Under the pieces are notes generated by a model. It was not told where the DNA came from. It ran no database searches and worked only from the letters and a program-made list of their open reading frames with translations. 64,000 nucleotides of DNA from Bacteroidales bacterium (GTDB lineage Bacteria; Bacteroidota; Bacteroidia; Bacteroidales; Muribaculaceae): assembly GCA_900768685.1 (NCBI GenBank), contig CAAGDX010000006.1, positions 1 to 64,000 on the forward strand, read 5' to 3'. Both the position numbers and the translations under genes were made by a program. Shown here piece after piece: positions 35,100 through 43,374 of the stretch. How positions within the stretch are numbered: the first letter of the stretch is position 1; each line of letters starts with the position of its first letter.

Positions 35100-35154
35100 C
35101 TTAAAATTGAAAATACAAACCATAAAGACAAAAACGATACATTAAATAATAATT

Positions 35155-35535
35155 ATGATATCATTAGACATTTTTGGAATTCAGAACAACGCATTGCTCG
35201 TTGTAGTAGCACTTTTGACAGGAGTTGCACTGGTAGCGTTGGCAATGTGGCTTGCAGGGTTAATTTCCCCTCGTTCATTCAATCCGCAGAAAGGAGAAGC
35301 ATACGAATGTGGTATTCCTACCAGAGGAAACTCAATGACAAGATTCAGCGTAGGATATTATTTGTTTGCAATCCTTTTTTTAATGTTCGATGTTGAAACT
35401 GTTTTCTTGTTCCCATGGGCTGTAAAAGTGAGAGAACTTGGAACAGATGGAATTATCAGCATCGCAGTGTTCTTTTCAATATTAGTGCTTGGCTTGGTAT
35501 ATGCTTGGCGTAAAGGTGCACTGGAGTGGAAATAA
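35155..35535 (+). CDS. nuoA: NADH-quinone oxidoreductase subunit A
   Basis: A 126-aa membrane subunit with three hydrophobic helices. It has the conserved loop signature YECGIPTRGNSMTRFSVGYY and FDVETVFLFPWAV, which line the quinone/proton entry region of complex I. It is the first gene of the supercluster. Its length fits the family. Confidence 0.96.
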   Translation: MISLDIFGIQNNALLVVVALLTGVALVALAMWLAGLISPRSFNPQKGEAYECGIPTRGNSMTRFSVGYYLFAILFLMFDVETVFLFPWAVKVRELGTDGIISIAVFFSILVLGLVYAWRKGALEWK

Positions 35536-35558
35536 ATCAATAAAAGAAAGGACAAGCA

Positions 35559-36167
35559 GTGGAACAAATTACAACAAAAAGTATGCCTTACGAGGCATTT
35601 AAGGATAACGAGTACATAGAAAAACTCGTGGAGGAATTGCGTGCGAACGGAACAAACGTTATCGTAGGCACTTTCGACAAACTTATCAACTGGGGGCGGT
35701 CTAACTCTATCTGGCCTCTTACTTTCGCCACCAGTTGTTGCGGTATTGAATTTGTGTCGCTCGGTGCGGCTCGATTTGATATGGCGCGTTTTGGCTGGGA
35801 AGTGGCACGTGCCTCCCCACGTCAAGCAGACTTTATGATGGTGGCAGGAACAATCGTAAACCGTATGGTGCCTGTTTTCCGCCGTTTGTATGACCAACTC
35901 GCAGAGCCGAAATACGTTATTGCATGCGGTTCTTGTGCAATTTCAGGCGGTCCGTTCCGTAAATCATACCATGTTGCTAAAGGAATTGAGGAAATTGTTC
36001 CGGTTGACGTTTTTGTTCCGGGTTGCCCTCCGCGTCCTGAAGCTATGATTTATGGTATCATGCAGCTTTCACGCAAAATCAAAGTTGAAAAATTCTTTGG
36101 TGGTGTAAACCGTCAGGAAAATCGTGAAGAATACTTGAAAGCTCACCCAATTGAAGAACAAAACTAA
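35559..36167 (+). CDS. nuoB: NADH-quinone oxidoreductase subunit B
   Basis: A 202-aa peripheral subunit carrying cluster N2, the last electron carrier before quinone. Ligand cysteines are visible in TSCCGIE (adjacent Cys pair), CGSCAISGGPF and PGCPPRPEA. The family motif ARASPRQAD is present. I use the GTG at 35559, which is preceded by AAAGGA and gives the family's usual N-terminal extension; an internal ATG seven codons later is also possible. It follows nuoA by 23 bases. Confidence 0.95.
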   Translation: MEQITTKSMPYEAFKDNEYIEKLVEELRANGTNVIVGTFDKLINWGRSNSIWPLTFATSCCGIEFVSLGAARFDMARFGWEVARASPRQADFMMVAGTIVNRMVPVFRRLYDQLAEPKYVIACGSCAISGGPFRKSYHVAKGIEEIVPVDVFVPGCPPRPEAMIYGIMQLSRKIKVEKFFGGVNRQENREEYLKAHPIEEQN

Positions 36168-36202
36168 TTCGACTAACCCCATACACATTATATTTATATA
36201 TT

Positions 36203-37831
36203 ATGGCAAATATTCAAGACAAAATAGCCAAGTTGTTTCCTGAAGCAACATTTGAGGAAGGCGAATTTTTGTTGATTAATATACCTGATGAAAAGTTACA
36301 CGACCTCTGCAAAACTCTACGCGATGATGCAGAATTGAGTTTCGACTATTTGGTTACAATAGTCGGTATGGACTGGACGGATTCATTAGGTTGTGTTTAT
36401 TATTTGGCTTCAACAAAGTATAATTCTTACGTTTCCGTAAAAGTAAGCACTCAAAACCGCGAAAATCCTACAATTACTTCAGTTTCAGACTTATGGAGAA
36501 TTGCAGGTGTATTAGAACGTGAGGTTTACGACTTCTACGGAATCATCTTTGTAGGAAACCCGGATATGCGTCGTCTTTTCCTGAACATTGACTGGAAAGG
36601 CTTCCCACTCCGTAAAGACTATGATACAAATCCGGAACTCAACCCGGTTTCCATTGAAAATGAACGCCAAAGCGATGATACTTACGAGTATTCACTGGAT
36701 GCCAAAGGAAATCTTGTGAAGAAAGTAAACAAAGTGTTTGAAGAAGGTGATTTTGTGGTGAACATCGGTCCGCAGCACCCTGCAACACACGGTGTGCTCC
36801 GTTTCAGAACTGCTGTTGACGGCGAAACAATCAAGAAAATAGACGTTTACATGGGTTATATCCACCGTGGTGTGGAAAAACTTTGTGAAAATCTCACATA
36901 TCCGCAGACTCTCCACTATATGGATCGTCTTGACTATTTCTCTGCTCACAACTATCACCATGGTTTGTGTCTTTGTATTGAAAAAGCAGCCGGAATTGAG
37001 GTTTCACGCCGTGTTCAGGTAATCCGTGTTCTTATGGACGAACTTTCACGTATCGCTTCACACTGCTTGTTTATCGGTACATATTGTATGGACCTTGGTG
37101 CAACAACAATGCTGTTCTACACACTTCGCGTTCGTGAGCAGATTCTGGACATCATGGAAAAAACTTGCGGTGCACGAATGACGTTTAACTATTCATGCAT
37201 TGGTGGTGTAATGCAGGATTTGCATGAAGATTTCGTGAAAGACGTTAAAGAACTTCTTGCTGTTCTCCCGGCAAACATTAAAGAATACAATAAGATTTTC
37301 ACAGGAAACATTATCGCAAAGAACCGTATGGTAGGCGTAGGCGTTTTGAGCCGTGAAGATGCTATTTCATACGGTGTTACCGGTCCATCAGGACGTGCTT
37401 CCGGCTGGGCATGCGATATCCGCAAAACTAATCCGTACAGTATATATTCAGAACTTGATTTCGAGCAGGTTACAGCAGAAGAAGGTGACTCAATGGCGCG
37501 TTTCAAATGCCGTTTGAAGGAAATCGAGCAGTCTGCACATATTATCGAGCAACTTATTGATAACATTCCGGAAGGCGAAATTTGTGCAAAAGTGCCAAAA
37601 GTGCTTAAGTTGCCTGTAGGACATTGGTTCCAGCTTGTGGAAGGTTGCCGTGGTGTGTTTGGCGTTTATATTGAAAGCAATGGAACAACATCTCCATATC
37701 GTTTGAAGATAGCTCCTCCATGTTTGAACCTTGCAGCCGTAGTGGATCATATTACAAGCGGAAGCAAGATTGCAGACCTTATTACAATCGGAGGCTCTTT
37801 GGACTACATTGTGCCGGATATGGACAGATAA
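36203..37831 (+). CDS. nuoCD: NADH-quinone oxidoreductase fused subunit C/D
   Basis: A 542-aa fusion of NuoC (about 1-150) and NuoD (about 170-542). The NuoC part has REVYDFYGIIFVGNPDMRR and KGFPLRKDY. The NuoD part has NIGPQHPATHGVLRF, with the His near residue 191 in the quinone-chamber loop, and YMGYIHRGVEKL. The fusion is a normal arrangement in several lineages, not a frameshift artefact: the frame is continuous and the linker (about 150-170) is acidic. Confidence 0.96.
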   Translation: MANIQDKIAKLFPEATFEEGEFLLINIPDEKLHDLCKTLRDDAELSFDYLVTIVGMDWTDSLGCVYYLASTKYNSYVSVKVSTQNRENPTITSVSDLWRIAGVLEREVYDFYGIIFVGNPDMRRLFLNIDWKGFPLRKDYDTNPELNPVSIENERQSDDTYEYSLDAKGNLVKKVNKVFEEGDFVVNIGPQHPATHGVLRFRTAVDGETIKKIDVYMGYIHRGVEKLCENLTYPQTLHYMDRLDYFSAHNYHHGLCLCIEKAAGIEVSRRVQVIRVLMDELSRIASHCLFIGTYCMDLGATTMLFYTLRVREQILDIMEKTCGARMTFNYSCIGGVMQDLHEDFVKDVKELLAVLPANIKEYNKIFTGNIIAKNRMVGVGVLSREDAISYGVTGPSGRASGWACDIRKTNPYSIYSELDFEQVTAEEGDSMARFKCRLKEIEQSAHIIEQLIDNIPEGEICAKVPKVLKLPVGHWFQLVEGCRGVFGVYIESNGTTSPYRLKIAPPCLNLAAVVDHITSGSKIADLITIGGSLDYIVPDMDR

Positions 37832-37891
37832 CGGACACACAAAATAACTATAACAGAAATCAGTAAACACAACATTACACATATATAGATT

Positions 37892-38968
37892 ATGTTTGAC
37901 TTTTCAATAGTAACAAACTGGATAGATGCTTTACTTAACGGTTTTATGCCGGGTTGGCTTGCCACAACAGTTGAGTGTGTCTTAATTGGAGTAGGTCTTT
38001 TATTGGCATACGCTTTATTAGCTCTGTTCTATATTTATTTTGAACGCAAAGTATGTGCTGCTTTTCAGTGCCGTTTAGGTCCGAATAGAGTAGGTCCTTG
38101 GGGTGTACTCCAGAGCTTTGCGGATATGTTTAAAATCCTCATCAAGGAACTTATCGCACTGAACCATATTGATAAATTTCTCTTTGCCCTTGCACCATAT
38201 CTCGTAATCATAGCTTCTATGATGTCTTTTGCGGTGCTTCCATGGGGTAAAGGTCTCCAGATTATTGACTTCAATATCGGTATTTTCTTCCTTATTGCAG
38301 TTTCTTCAATAGGAGTTCTCGGTATTCTCCTTGCAGGATGGTCCAGTAACAATAAGTTCACTCTTATCGGTGCATTGCGTTCCGGTGCACAAATGGTCAG
38401 CTATGAGCTTTCAATAGGTTTATCTGTTCTCACAATGGTGGCATACGCAGGCACAATGTCTGTAACCGGCATCGTTGAGGCTCAGGCAAACGGATGGTTC
38501 ATCTTTACAGGTCACGTTCCGGCAATAATAGCATTTATCATTTACCTTATTGCAGGCACGGCAGAAACAAACCGTGGTCCGTTTGACCTTCCTGAAGCTG
38601 AAAGTGAGTTGACTGCAGGTTATCACACGGAATATTCCGGTATTCACTTCGGTTTCTTCTATCTTGCTGAGTACCTGAACTTGTTTATTGTTTCAGGCGT
38701 AGCAACACTTCTCTTCCTTGGTGGTTGGATGCCGCTCCATATCTCAGGCTTAGACGGCTTTAACCAAGTGATGGACTATATCCCGAGCGTAATTTGGTTT
38801 ATTGGTAAGGCAATATTCGTATCATTCTTCATCATTCAGTTTAAGTGGACATTCCCGCGTCTGCGTATTGACCAACTTCTTGCACTTGAATGGAAGTATC
38901 TCTTGCCAATCAATCTTGTGAACCTCGTGCTTATGGTTATCGTGATTATTTACGGTCTGCACTTCTAA
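37892..38968 (+). CDS. nuoH: NADH-quinone oxidoreductase subunit H
   Basis: A 358-aa membrane subunit with about eight helices that links the quinone site to the proton channel. The conserved loop RLGPNRVGPWGVLQ and the acidic-loop motif RGPFDLPEAESELTAGYHTEYSG are present. It is followed not by nuoI but, after 148 bases with no terminator hairpin, by atpD. The C-terminus is normal, so the separation from nuoI is a rearrangement of gene order, not a broken gene. Confidence 0.96.
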   Translation: MFDFSIVTNWIDALLNGFMPGWLATTVECVLIGVGLLLAYALLALFYIYFERKVCAAFQCRLGPNRVGPWGVLQSFADMFKILIKELIALNHIDKFLFALAPYLVIIASMMSFAVLPWGKGLQIIDFNIGIFFLIAVSSIGVLGILLAGWSSNNKFTLIGALRSGAQMVSYELSIGLSVLTMVAYAGTMSVTGIVEAQANGWFIFTGHVPAIIAFIIYLIAGTAETNRGPFDLPEAESELTAGYHTEYSGIHFGFFYLAEYLNLFIVSGVATLLFLGGWMPLHISGLDGFNQVMDYIPSVIWFIGKAIFVSFFIIQFKWTFPRLRIDQLLALEWKYLLPINLVNLVLMVIVIIYGLHF

Positions 38969-39094
38969 AAATTGTTTGAGAGTAGGTGAATAATACCATT
39001 TTTGATGAAATAAAGGCAAATAAAATCATCGAACCTCAAGCTTTCAAGATTGTTATTAATTAAAGAATAAAATCAAAAAATATAATTAACCCCC

Positions 39095-39104
39095 TTGATA
39101 TCAA
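39095..39104. other. Palindrome TTGATATCAA in the nuoH-atpD gap
   Basis: A perfect 10-bp palindrome 13 bases before the atpD start. The 148-base gap otherwise is AT-rich, with no TAnnTTTG element and no terminator. It might be a protein or RNA processing site, or chance. Confidence 0.3.
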
Positions 39105-39116
39105 ATCCACTTCGTT

Positions 39117-40616
39117 ATGAGTGAGAAATTTGGAAAAATAGCACAAGTAATTGGTCCGGTAGTGGACGTTACTTTTGACGATGAACAGGGAGGAATACCT
39201 CCAATCTATACCGCACTTAAAGTAAGTCGTCCTTCCGGTGACTTAATACTTGAAGTCGAGCAGCATATCGGTGAAGACACCGTACGCTGTGTGGCTATGG
39301 ATAGCACAGACGGTTTGCAACGCGGAATGAAAGTTGCAAATATGGAGCGTCCTATAGCAGTGCCGACAGGTGACCAGGTTAAAGGTCGTCTTTTCAATGT
39401 TATCGGTGATGCGATTGACCACTTGCCGGAAATCACTACGGAAAGTGTTCGTCCTATCCACCAACCGGCACCGGAATTTGATGACCTTACTATCGGAACG
39501 GAAATCCTCTATACCGGTATTAAAGTCATTGACTTGCTCGAACCATACAGCAAAGGTGGTAAAATCGGCCTTTTCGGTGGTGCCGGTGTAGGTAAAACCG
39601 TGCTCATCATGGAACTTATCAACAATATTGCCAAGGGACATAACGGATTCTCCGTATTTACAGGTGTAGGTGAACGTACTCGTGAGGGTAACGACTTGCT
39701 CCGTGAAATGATAGAGAGCGGTGTTATGAAATATGGCAAGAAGTTTGAAGAAGGTATGGAACGAGGCGAATGGAACCTTGAGGACGTTGACATGGAACAA
39801 GTTAAACAGTCTCAGGCAACACTCGTGTTCGGTCAGATGAATGAGCCGCCGGGTGCACGTCTTCGTGTAGCGCTTTCCGGTCTTACCGTGGCAGAACAGT
39901 TCCGTGACCAAGACGGTGGTGGTAAAGATATTCTCTTGTTTATCGACAATATCTTCCGTTTCACGCAGGCAGGTTCGGAGGTATCCGCACTTCTCGGTCG
40001 TATGCCGTCTGCCGTAGGTTATCAGCCTACACTTGCTTCTGAAATGGGTACACTCCAAGAACGTATTACATCAACTAAGAACGGTTCTATCACGTCTGTA
40101 CAAGCAATTTATGTGCCTGCGGACGACTTGACGGACCCGGCTCCTGCTACAACATTCAGCTTCCTTGATGCTACAACAGTGCTTAGCCGTAAAATTTCCG
40201 AGCTTGGTATTTATCCTGCTGTTGACCCACTTGAATCAACATCACGTATTCTTGACCCGAACATCATTGGTGAAGAACATTATAATGTGGCTCAGGCTGT
40301 TAAGCAGCTTCTTCAGAAATACAATGAGTTGCAGGATATTATTGCAATTCTTGGTGTTGATGAACTTAGCGATGAAGATAAACTCGTTGTGGCTCGTGCT
40401 CGTCGTGCTCAGAGATTCTTGTCTCAGCCGTTCCACGTTGCAGAACAATTTACCGGTCTGCCGGGTGTAATGGTTCCGCTTAGTGAAACTATCCGCGGTT
40501 TCAAGATGATTCTGAACGGTGAAATGGATCAATATCCGGAACAGGCATTCCTCAATGTAGGTACTATTGACGAGGCTATTGAGAAAGGCAAGAAGATGCT
40601 TGCTGAAGTAAAATAA
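39117..40616 (+). CDS. atpD: F1Fo ATP synthase subunit beta
   Basis: A 499-aa catalytic F1 subunit. Walker A GGAGVGKT (about residues 154-161), the catalytic GERTREGNDL, Walker B ILLFIDNIFRF and the DELSD region are intact. It is the first gene of the atp block, which is inserted between nuoH and nuoI. In Bacteroidota the order atpD-atpC first is normal. Confidence 0.98.
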   Translation: MSEKFGKIAQVIGPVVDVTFDDEQGGIPPIYTALKVSRPSGDLILEVEQHIGEDTVRCVAMDSTDGLQRGMKVANMERPIAVPTGDQVKGRLFNVIGDAIDHLPEITTESVRPIHQPAPEFDDLTIGTEILYTGIKVIDLLEPYSKGGKIGLFGGAGVGKTVLIMELINNIAKGHNGFSVFTGVGERTREGNDLLREMIESGVMKYGKKFEEGMERGEWNLEDVDMEQVKQSQATLVFGQMNEPPGARLRVALSGLTVAEQFRDQDGGGKDILLFIDNIFRFTQAGSEVSALLGRMPSAVGYQPTLASEMGTLQERITSTKNGSITSVQAIYVPADDLTDPAPATTFSFLDATTVLSRKISELGIYPAVDPLESTSRILDPNIIGEEHYNVAQAVKQLLQKYNELQDIIAILGVDELSDEDKLVVARARRAQRFLSQPFHVAEQFTGLPGVMVPLSETIRGFKMILNGEMDQYPEQAFLNVGTIDEAIEKGKKMLAEVK

Positions 40617-40634
40617 TATCAGTAAATCCGAATT

Positions 40635-40871
40635 ATGATACTACGAGTGATATCAGCAGAAGAAACGGTTTTTGAAGGGGAAGTGACTTCCGTCACTTTG
40701 CCCGGTGAAAAAGGTTCATTTATGGTGTTACAAAACCATGCATCAATAGTTTCCACTCTTGTTAAAGGCAGACTTGCTTACGTTCCCTCTCAAGGTGATG
40801 CGTGCGAGCAGCAGATAAGCGGAGGAATTGTAGATGTTGACAATAATGTAGTGTCAGTTTGTATATTTTGA
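40635..40871 (+). CDS. atpC: F1Fo ATP synthase subunit epsilon, short form
   Basis: A 78-aa subunit containing only the N-terminal beta-sandwich (VISAEETVFEGEVTSVTLPGEKGSF and an ISGGIVDVDNN-like motif). The C-terminal two-helix domain present in about 130-140 aa epsilon subunits is missing. The frame ends cleanly with TGA and atpB begins 4 bases later, so it is not an obvious frameshift. Without the helices, epsilon-type inhibition of ATP hydrolysis is unlikely. Confidence 0.93.
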   Translation: MILRVISAEETVFEGEVTSVTLPGEKGSFMVLQNHASIVSTLVKGRLAYVPSQGDACEQQISGGIVDVDNNVVSVCIF

Positions 40872-40875
40872 GCAG

Positions 40876-41967
40876 ATGAAAAAAATTATTTTCGGCATAG
40901 TAGCGGCAGTAATAGTGTTTCTTATGGCATTAGGCTATAGTGATGCTATGCATAGCAATGCGGAACATTCCTCAGAAGAAGGTTTACCAAAGGTTGACCC
41001 GAAAGAAATTATTTTCGAACACCTTGGTGACGCCTACGGCTGGGAAGTGCCATTTGCTCATCGTCGCCGTATCCCTCTTCCGATAATTGTACTCGGAACA
41101 GATGGTCTCCACGTTTTTTCTTCATCACGAGTGGCTCACGGTGAGGAATACACAGACGGTTCGGCAACATTTGTCATTCCGGAAGATGGAGATTATAAGG
41201 GCAAAGTTGTGGAAATCGTAAATGGCGAGCAAGTAAAGCCATACGACATTTCTATCACTAAAAACGTGCTTGCTGTGTTTATTACCCTCATTCTTCTGAT
41301 TTGGTGTGCATTGAGTCTCGTTAAATTCTACAAGAAAGAAGGTAATAAGGCTCCACGCGGTTTTATGGGTGCATTTGAATCAATAGTGACATTTATATAT
41401 GATGGTGTCATTAAATCCACTCTGAAGGAAAATGCACGTCGTTTTGCCCCATATCTTCTTACGGTGTTCTTCTTCATTTTCTTGATGAACTTGTTGGGAC
41501 TTATTGTAATTTTCCCGGGAGGAGCAAACCTTACGGGTAATATTGCAGTGACAATGACGCTTGCACTTATGACGTTTGGTGTAACAAATATTTTTGGTAC
41601 AAAGCATTATTGGAAAGACATTTTCTGGCCGGATGTGCCTATGTGGCTCAAGTGTCCGTTACCGATTATGCCTATTATTGAATTATTTGGAATTTTCACA
41701 AAGCCTGCTGCACTCACAATCCGTCTTTTTGCCAATATGATGGGTGGACACATGATTGTGATTGTGTTGACTCTTCTTATCTTTATTTTCGCAGGAGTAG
41801 GGGGATATGCAGTTGGTGGTGCTACGGCTGTGGTTTCAGTAGCATTCTCGATATTTATGTTGCTTATTGATGTGCTTGTGAGCTTTATCCAAGCTTATGT
41901 GTTCACAATGCTCTCCACAATATTTATATCTTTGGCACAAGAAAATCCTCATGCAGAGCATGAATAA
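40876..41967 (+). CDS. atpB: F1Fo ATP synthase subunit a, with N-terminal extension
   Basis: A 363-aa membrane subunit forming the proton half-channels. An N-terminal signal-like helix (1-24) and a periplasmic region of about 110 residues precede the usual helices, an extension common in Bacteroidota. The essential Arg lies in TIRLFANMMGGH. No separate atpI or atpZ gene is visible in front of it. Confidence 0.95.
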   Translation: MKKIIFGIVAAVIVFLMALGYSDAMHSNAEHSSEEGLPKVDPKEIIFEHLGDAYGWEVPFAHRRRIPLPIIVLGTDGLHVFSSSRVAHGEEYTDGSATFVIPEDGDYKGKVVEIVNGEQVKPYDISITKNVLAVFITLILLIWCALSLVKFYKKEGNKAPRGFMGAFESIVTFIYDGVIKSTLKENARRFAPYLLTVFFFIFLMNLLGLIVIFPGGANLTGNIAVTMTLALMTFGVTNIFGTKHYWKDIFWPDVPMWLKCPLPIMPIIELFGIFTKPAALTIRLFANMMGGHMIVIVLTLLIFIFAGVGGYAVGGATAVVSVAFSIFMLLIDVLVSFIQAYVFTMLSTIFISLAQENPHAEHE

Positions 41968-42034
41968 AACAGACTTTTATAGAAACAAATAAAAATATCA
42001 ACAAAAATAACAAATCTAAAAAAACATTACAACT

Positions 42035-42280
42035 ATGTTAGCAATGATTTTAGCAGCAGTAGATGCACTTCTTGGTTTAGGTGCAAGTTTCGGAGCAGGA
42101 ATAGCAGTTCTCGGTGCAGGTCTCGGAATCGGTAAAATCGGTTCTTCCGCAATGGAAGCAATCGCACGTCAGCCGGAAGCAGCAGGCGATATCCGTAGTA
42201 ATATGATTGTGATTGCAGCCCTCATTGAAGGTGTTGCCCTCTTCGCAGTCATCGTATGTATCCTCGCATTGTTCGTATAA
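42035..42280 (+). CDS. atpE: F1Fo ATP synthase subunit c
   Basis: An 81-aa two-helix ring subunit. Helix 1 has the GIAVLGAGLGIGKIG glycine pattern, the loop is ARQPEA, and helix 2 carries the ion-binding Glu in ALIEGVALFAV. The Gln in helix 1 and Ser/Thr after Glu that mark sodium-binding rings are absent, so protons are the likely coupling ion. Confidence 0.97.
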   Translation: MLAMILAAVDALLGLGASFGAGIAVLGAGLGIGKIGSSAMEAIARQPEAAGDIRSNMIVIAALIEGVALFAVIVCILALFV

Positions 42281-42301
42281 TCAACGTATAATTAGCAAAG
42301 T

Positions 42302-42799
42302 ATGGAACTTTTCACCCCCGGTTTTGGCTTGGTATTTTGGATGTTCTTATCCTTTGCCGTGCTGTTTTTCGTGTTATGGAAATTTGCATGGCCTGTGATA
42401 TTGGACATCGTAGATAAGCGTGCCGACCTTATCGACAAGGGTGTGGAGTACGCTCAAAACGCCAAAGAGCAACTTGACAAGGCTCAGAACGAAGCAGACA
42501 AGATTCTTGCTGAAGCTCGTCGCAAAGAAGCTGATATTCTCCGTGAAGCGGATTCTCTTAAAACTCAAATTATTGAGGATGCAAGAGCTGAAGCTAAGGA
42601 ACAGGCTAAAAAAGAGATTGATGCCGCAAAGCTTTCAATTGAACAAGCAAAGAAAGAAGCAGAACAGTCTATTCGTGCTGAAGTGGGTGCAATAGCACTT
42701 GCAATAGCAGAAAAAGTAGTACGCAAAAATATGGCGGACGACAAAGATCAAGCTAAACTTGTCAATACTCTTATCGATGAAATAGAGAACCAGAACTAA
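42302..42799 (+). CDS. atpF: F1Fo ATP synthase subunit b
   Basis: A 165-aa peripheral stalk subunit with one N-terminal membrane helix (about 8-27) and a long Ala/Lys/Glu-rich coiled coil. It follows atpE by 21 bases. Length is typical. Confidence 0.95.
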   Translation: MELFTPGFGLVFWMFLSFAVLFFVLWKFAWPVILDIVDKRADLIDKGVEYAQNAKEQLDKAQNEADKILAEARRKEADILREADSLKTQIIEDARAEAKEQAKKEIDAAKLSIEQAKKEAEQSIRAEVGAIALAIAEKVVRKNMADDKDQAKLVNTLIDEIENQN

Positions 42800-42815
42800 T
42801 TCTAAAAATTAAGTG

Positions 42816-43364
42816 ATGAACGAAGGTCTTATACCACGCCGTTATGCAAAAGCTCTCTTCAAAGTTGCTGTTGAACGCAAAGTTGAAGAAAGAATTTACG
42901 CATTGATGACGAATCTTGCACAAAGTTTTGCCGTGACACCGGGATTATCACAAACCGTTGCCAATCCTTTTGTGGATGCCAAACAAAAAACGGAAATCCT
43001 TGTCCTTGCGGCACAAGCAACAGAGCAAGATACAACGTATGCCGACTTCCTCAAGCTATTGATAGAAAATCGTCGCATAGATTTTATGCGAGACATAGCA
43101 ATAGCATTTTTGGCTATCTATCGCAAAGCAAACAGTATTTATTCCGTTACAGTGACTTCCGCTTCGGAAATGACTAAAGCAGAAGTTGAACGCATAAAGG
43201 CTATTGTGTCACAACATTTGCCTGAAAAATCCAAAATGGAATTTACAGCGGCTGTAAATCCGGAATTGCTCGGCGGATTTGTCGTAAATATTGATAATGA
43301 GCGGCTCGATGCATCTATTAAGAATGAATTAGAACAGTTGCGTTTGAAATTAACAAGCATTTAA
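42816..43364 (+). CDS. atpH: F1Fo ATP synthase subunit delta
   Basis: A 182-aa subunit tying the stalk to F1. I start at ATG 42816 (MNEGLIPRRYAKALF); a GTG one codon earlier is possible but gives no family match. The C-terminal VNPELLGGFVVNIDNERLDASIKN motif identifies the family. Confidence 0.94.
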   Translation: MNEGLIPRRYAKALFKVAVERKVEERIYALMTNLAQSFAVTPGLSQTVANPFVDAKQKTEILVLAAQATEQDTTYADFLKLLIENRRIDFMRDIAIAFLAIYRKANSIYSVTVTSASEMTKAEVERIKAIVSQHLPEKSKMEFTAAVNPELLGGFVVNIDNERLDASIKNELEQLRLKLTSI

Positions 43365-43374
43365 TAAAGCAATA

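Noticed and set aside
35037..35110. Possible tRNA or small RNA in the nuo leader
   Set aside because: No acceptor stem, T-loop or anticodon arrangement could be built; only small hairpins are visible.
36203..37831. Possible frameshift or assembly error joining nuoC and nuoD
   Set aside because: The frame is continuous with a sensible linker and NuoCD fusions are normal in Bacteroidota.
39243..40058. 271-aa open frame on the minus strand inside atpD
   Set aside because: It is fully antisense to a highly conserved gene, lacks any recognisable domain, and has the low-complexity look of a codon-bias shadow.
42035..42280. Sodium-coupled ATP synthase
   Set aside because: The c subunit has Glu-Gly in helix 2 without the Gln and Ser/Thr ligands of sodium rings.
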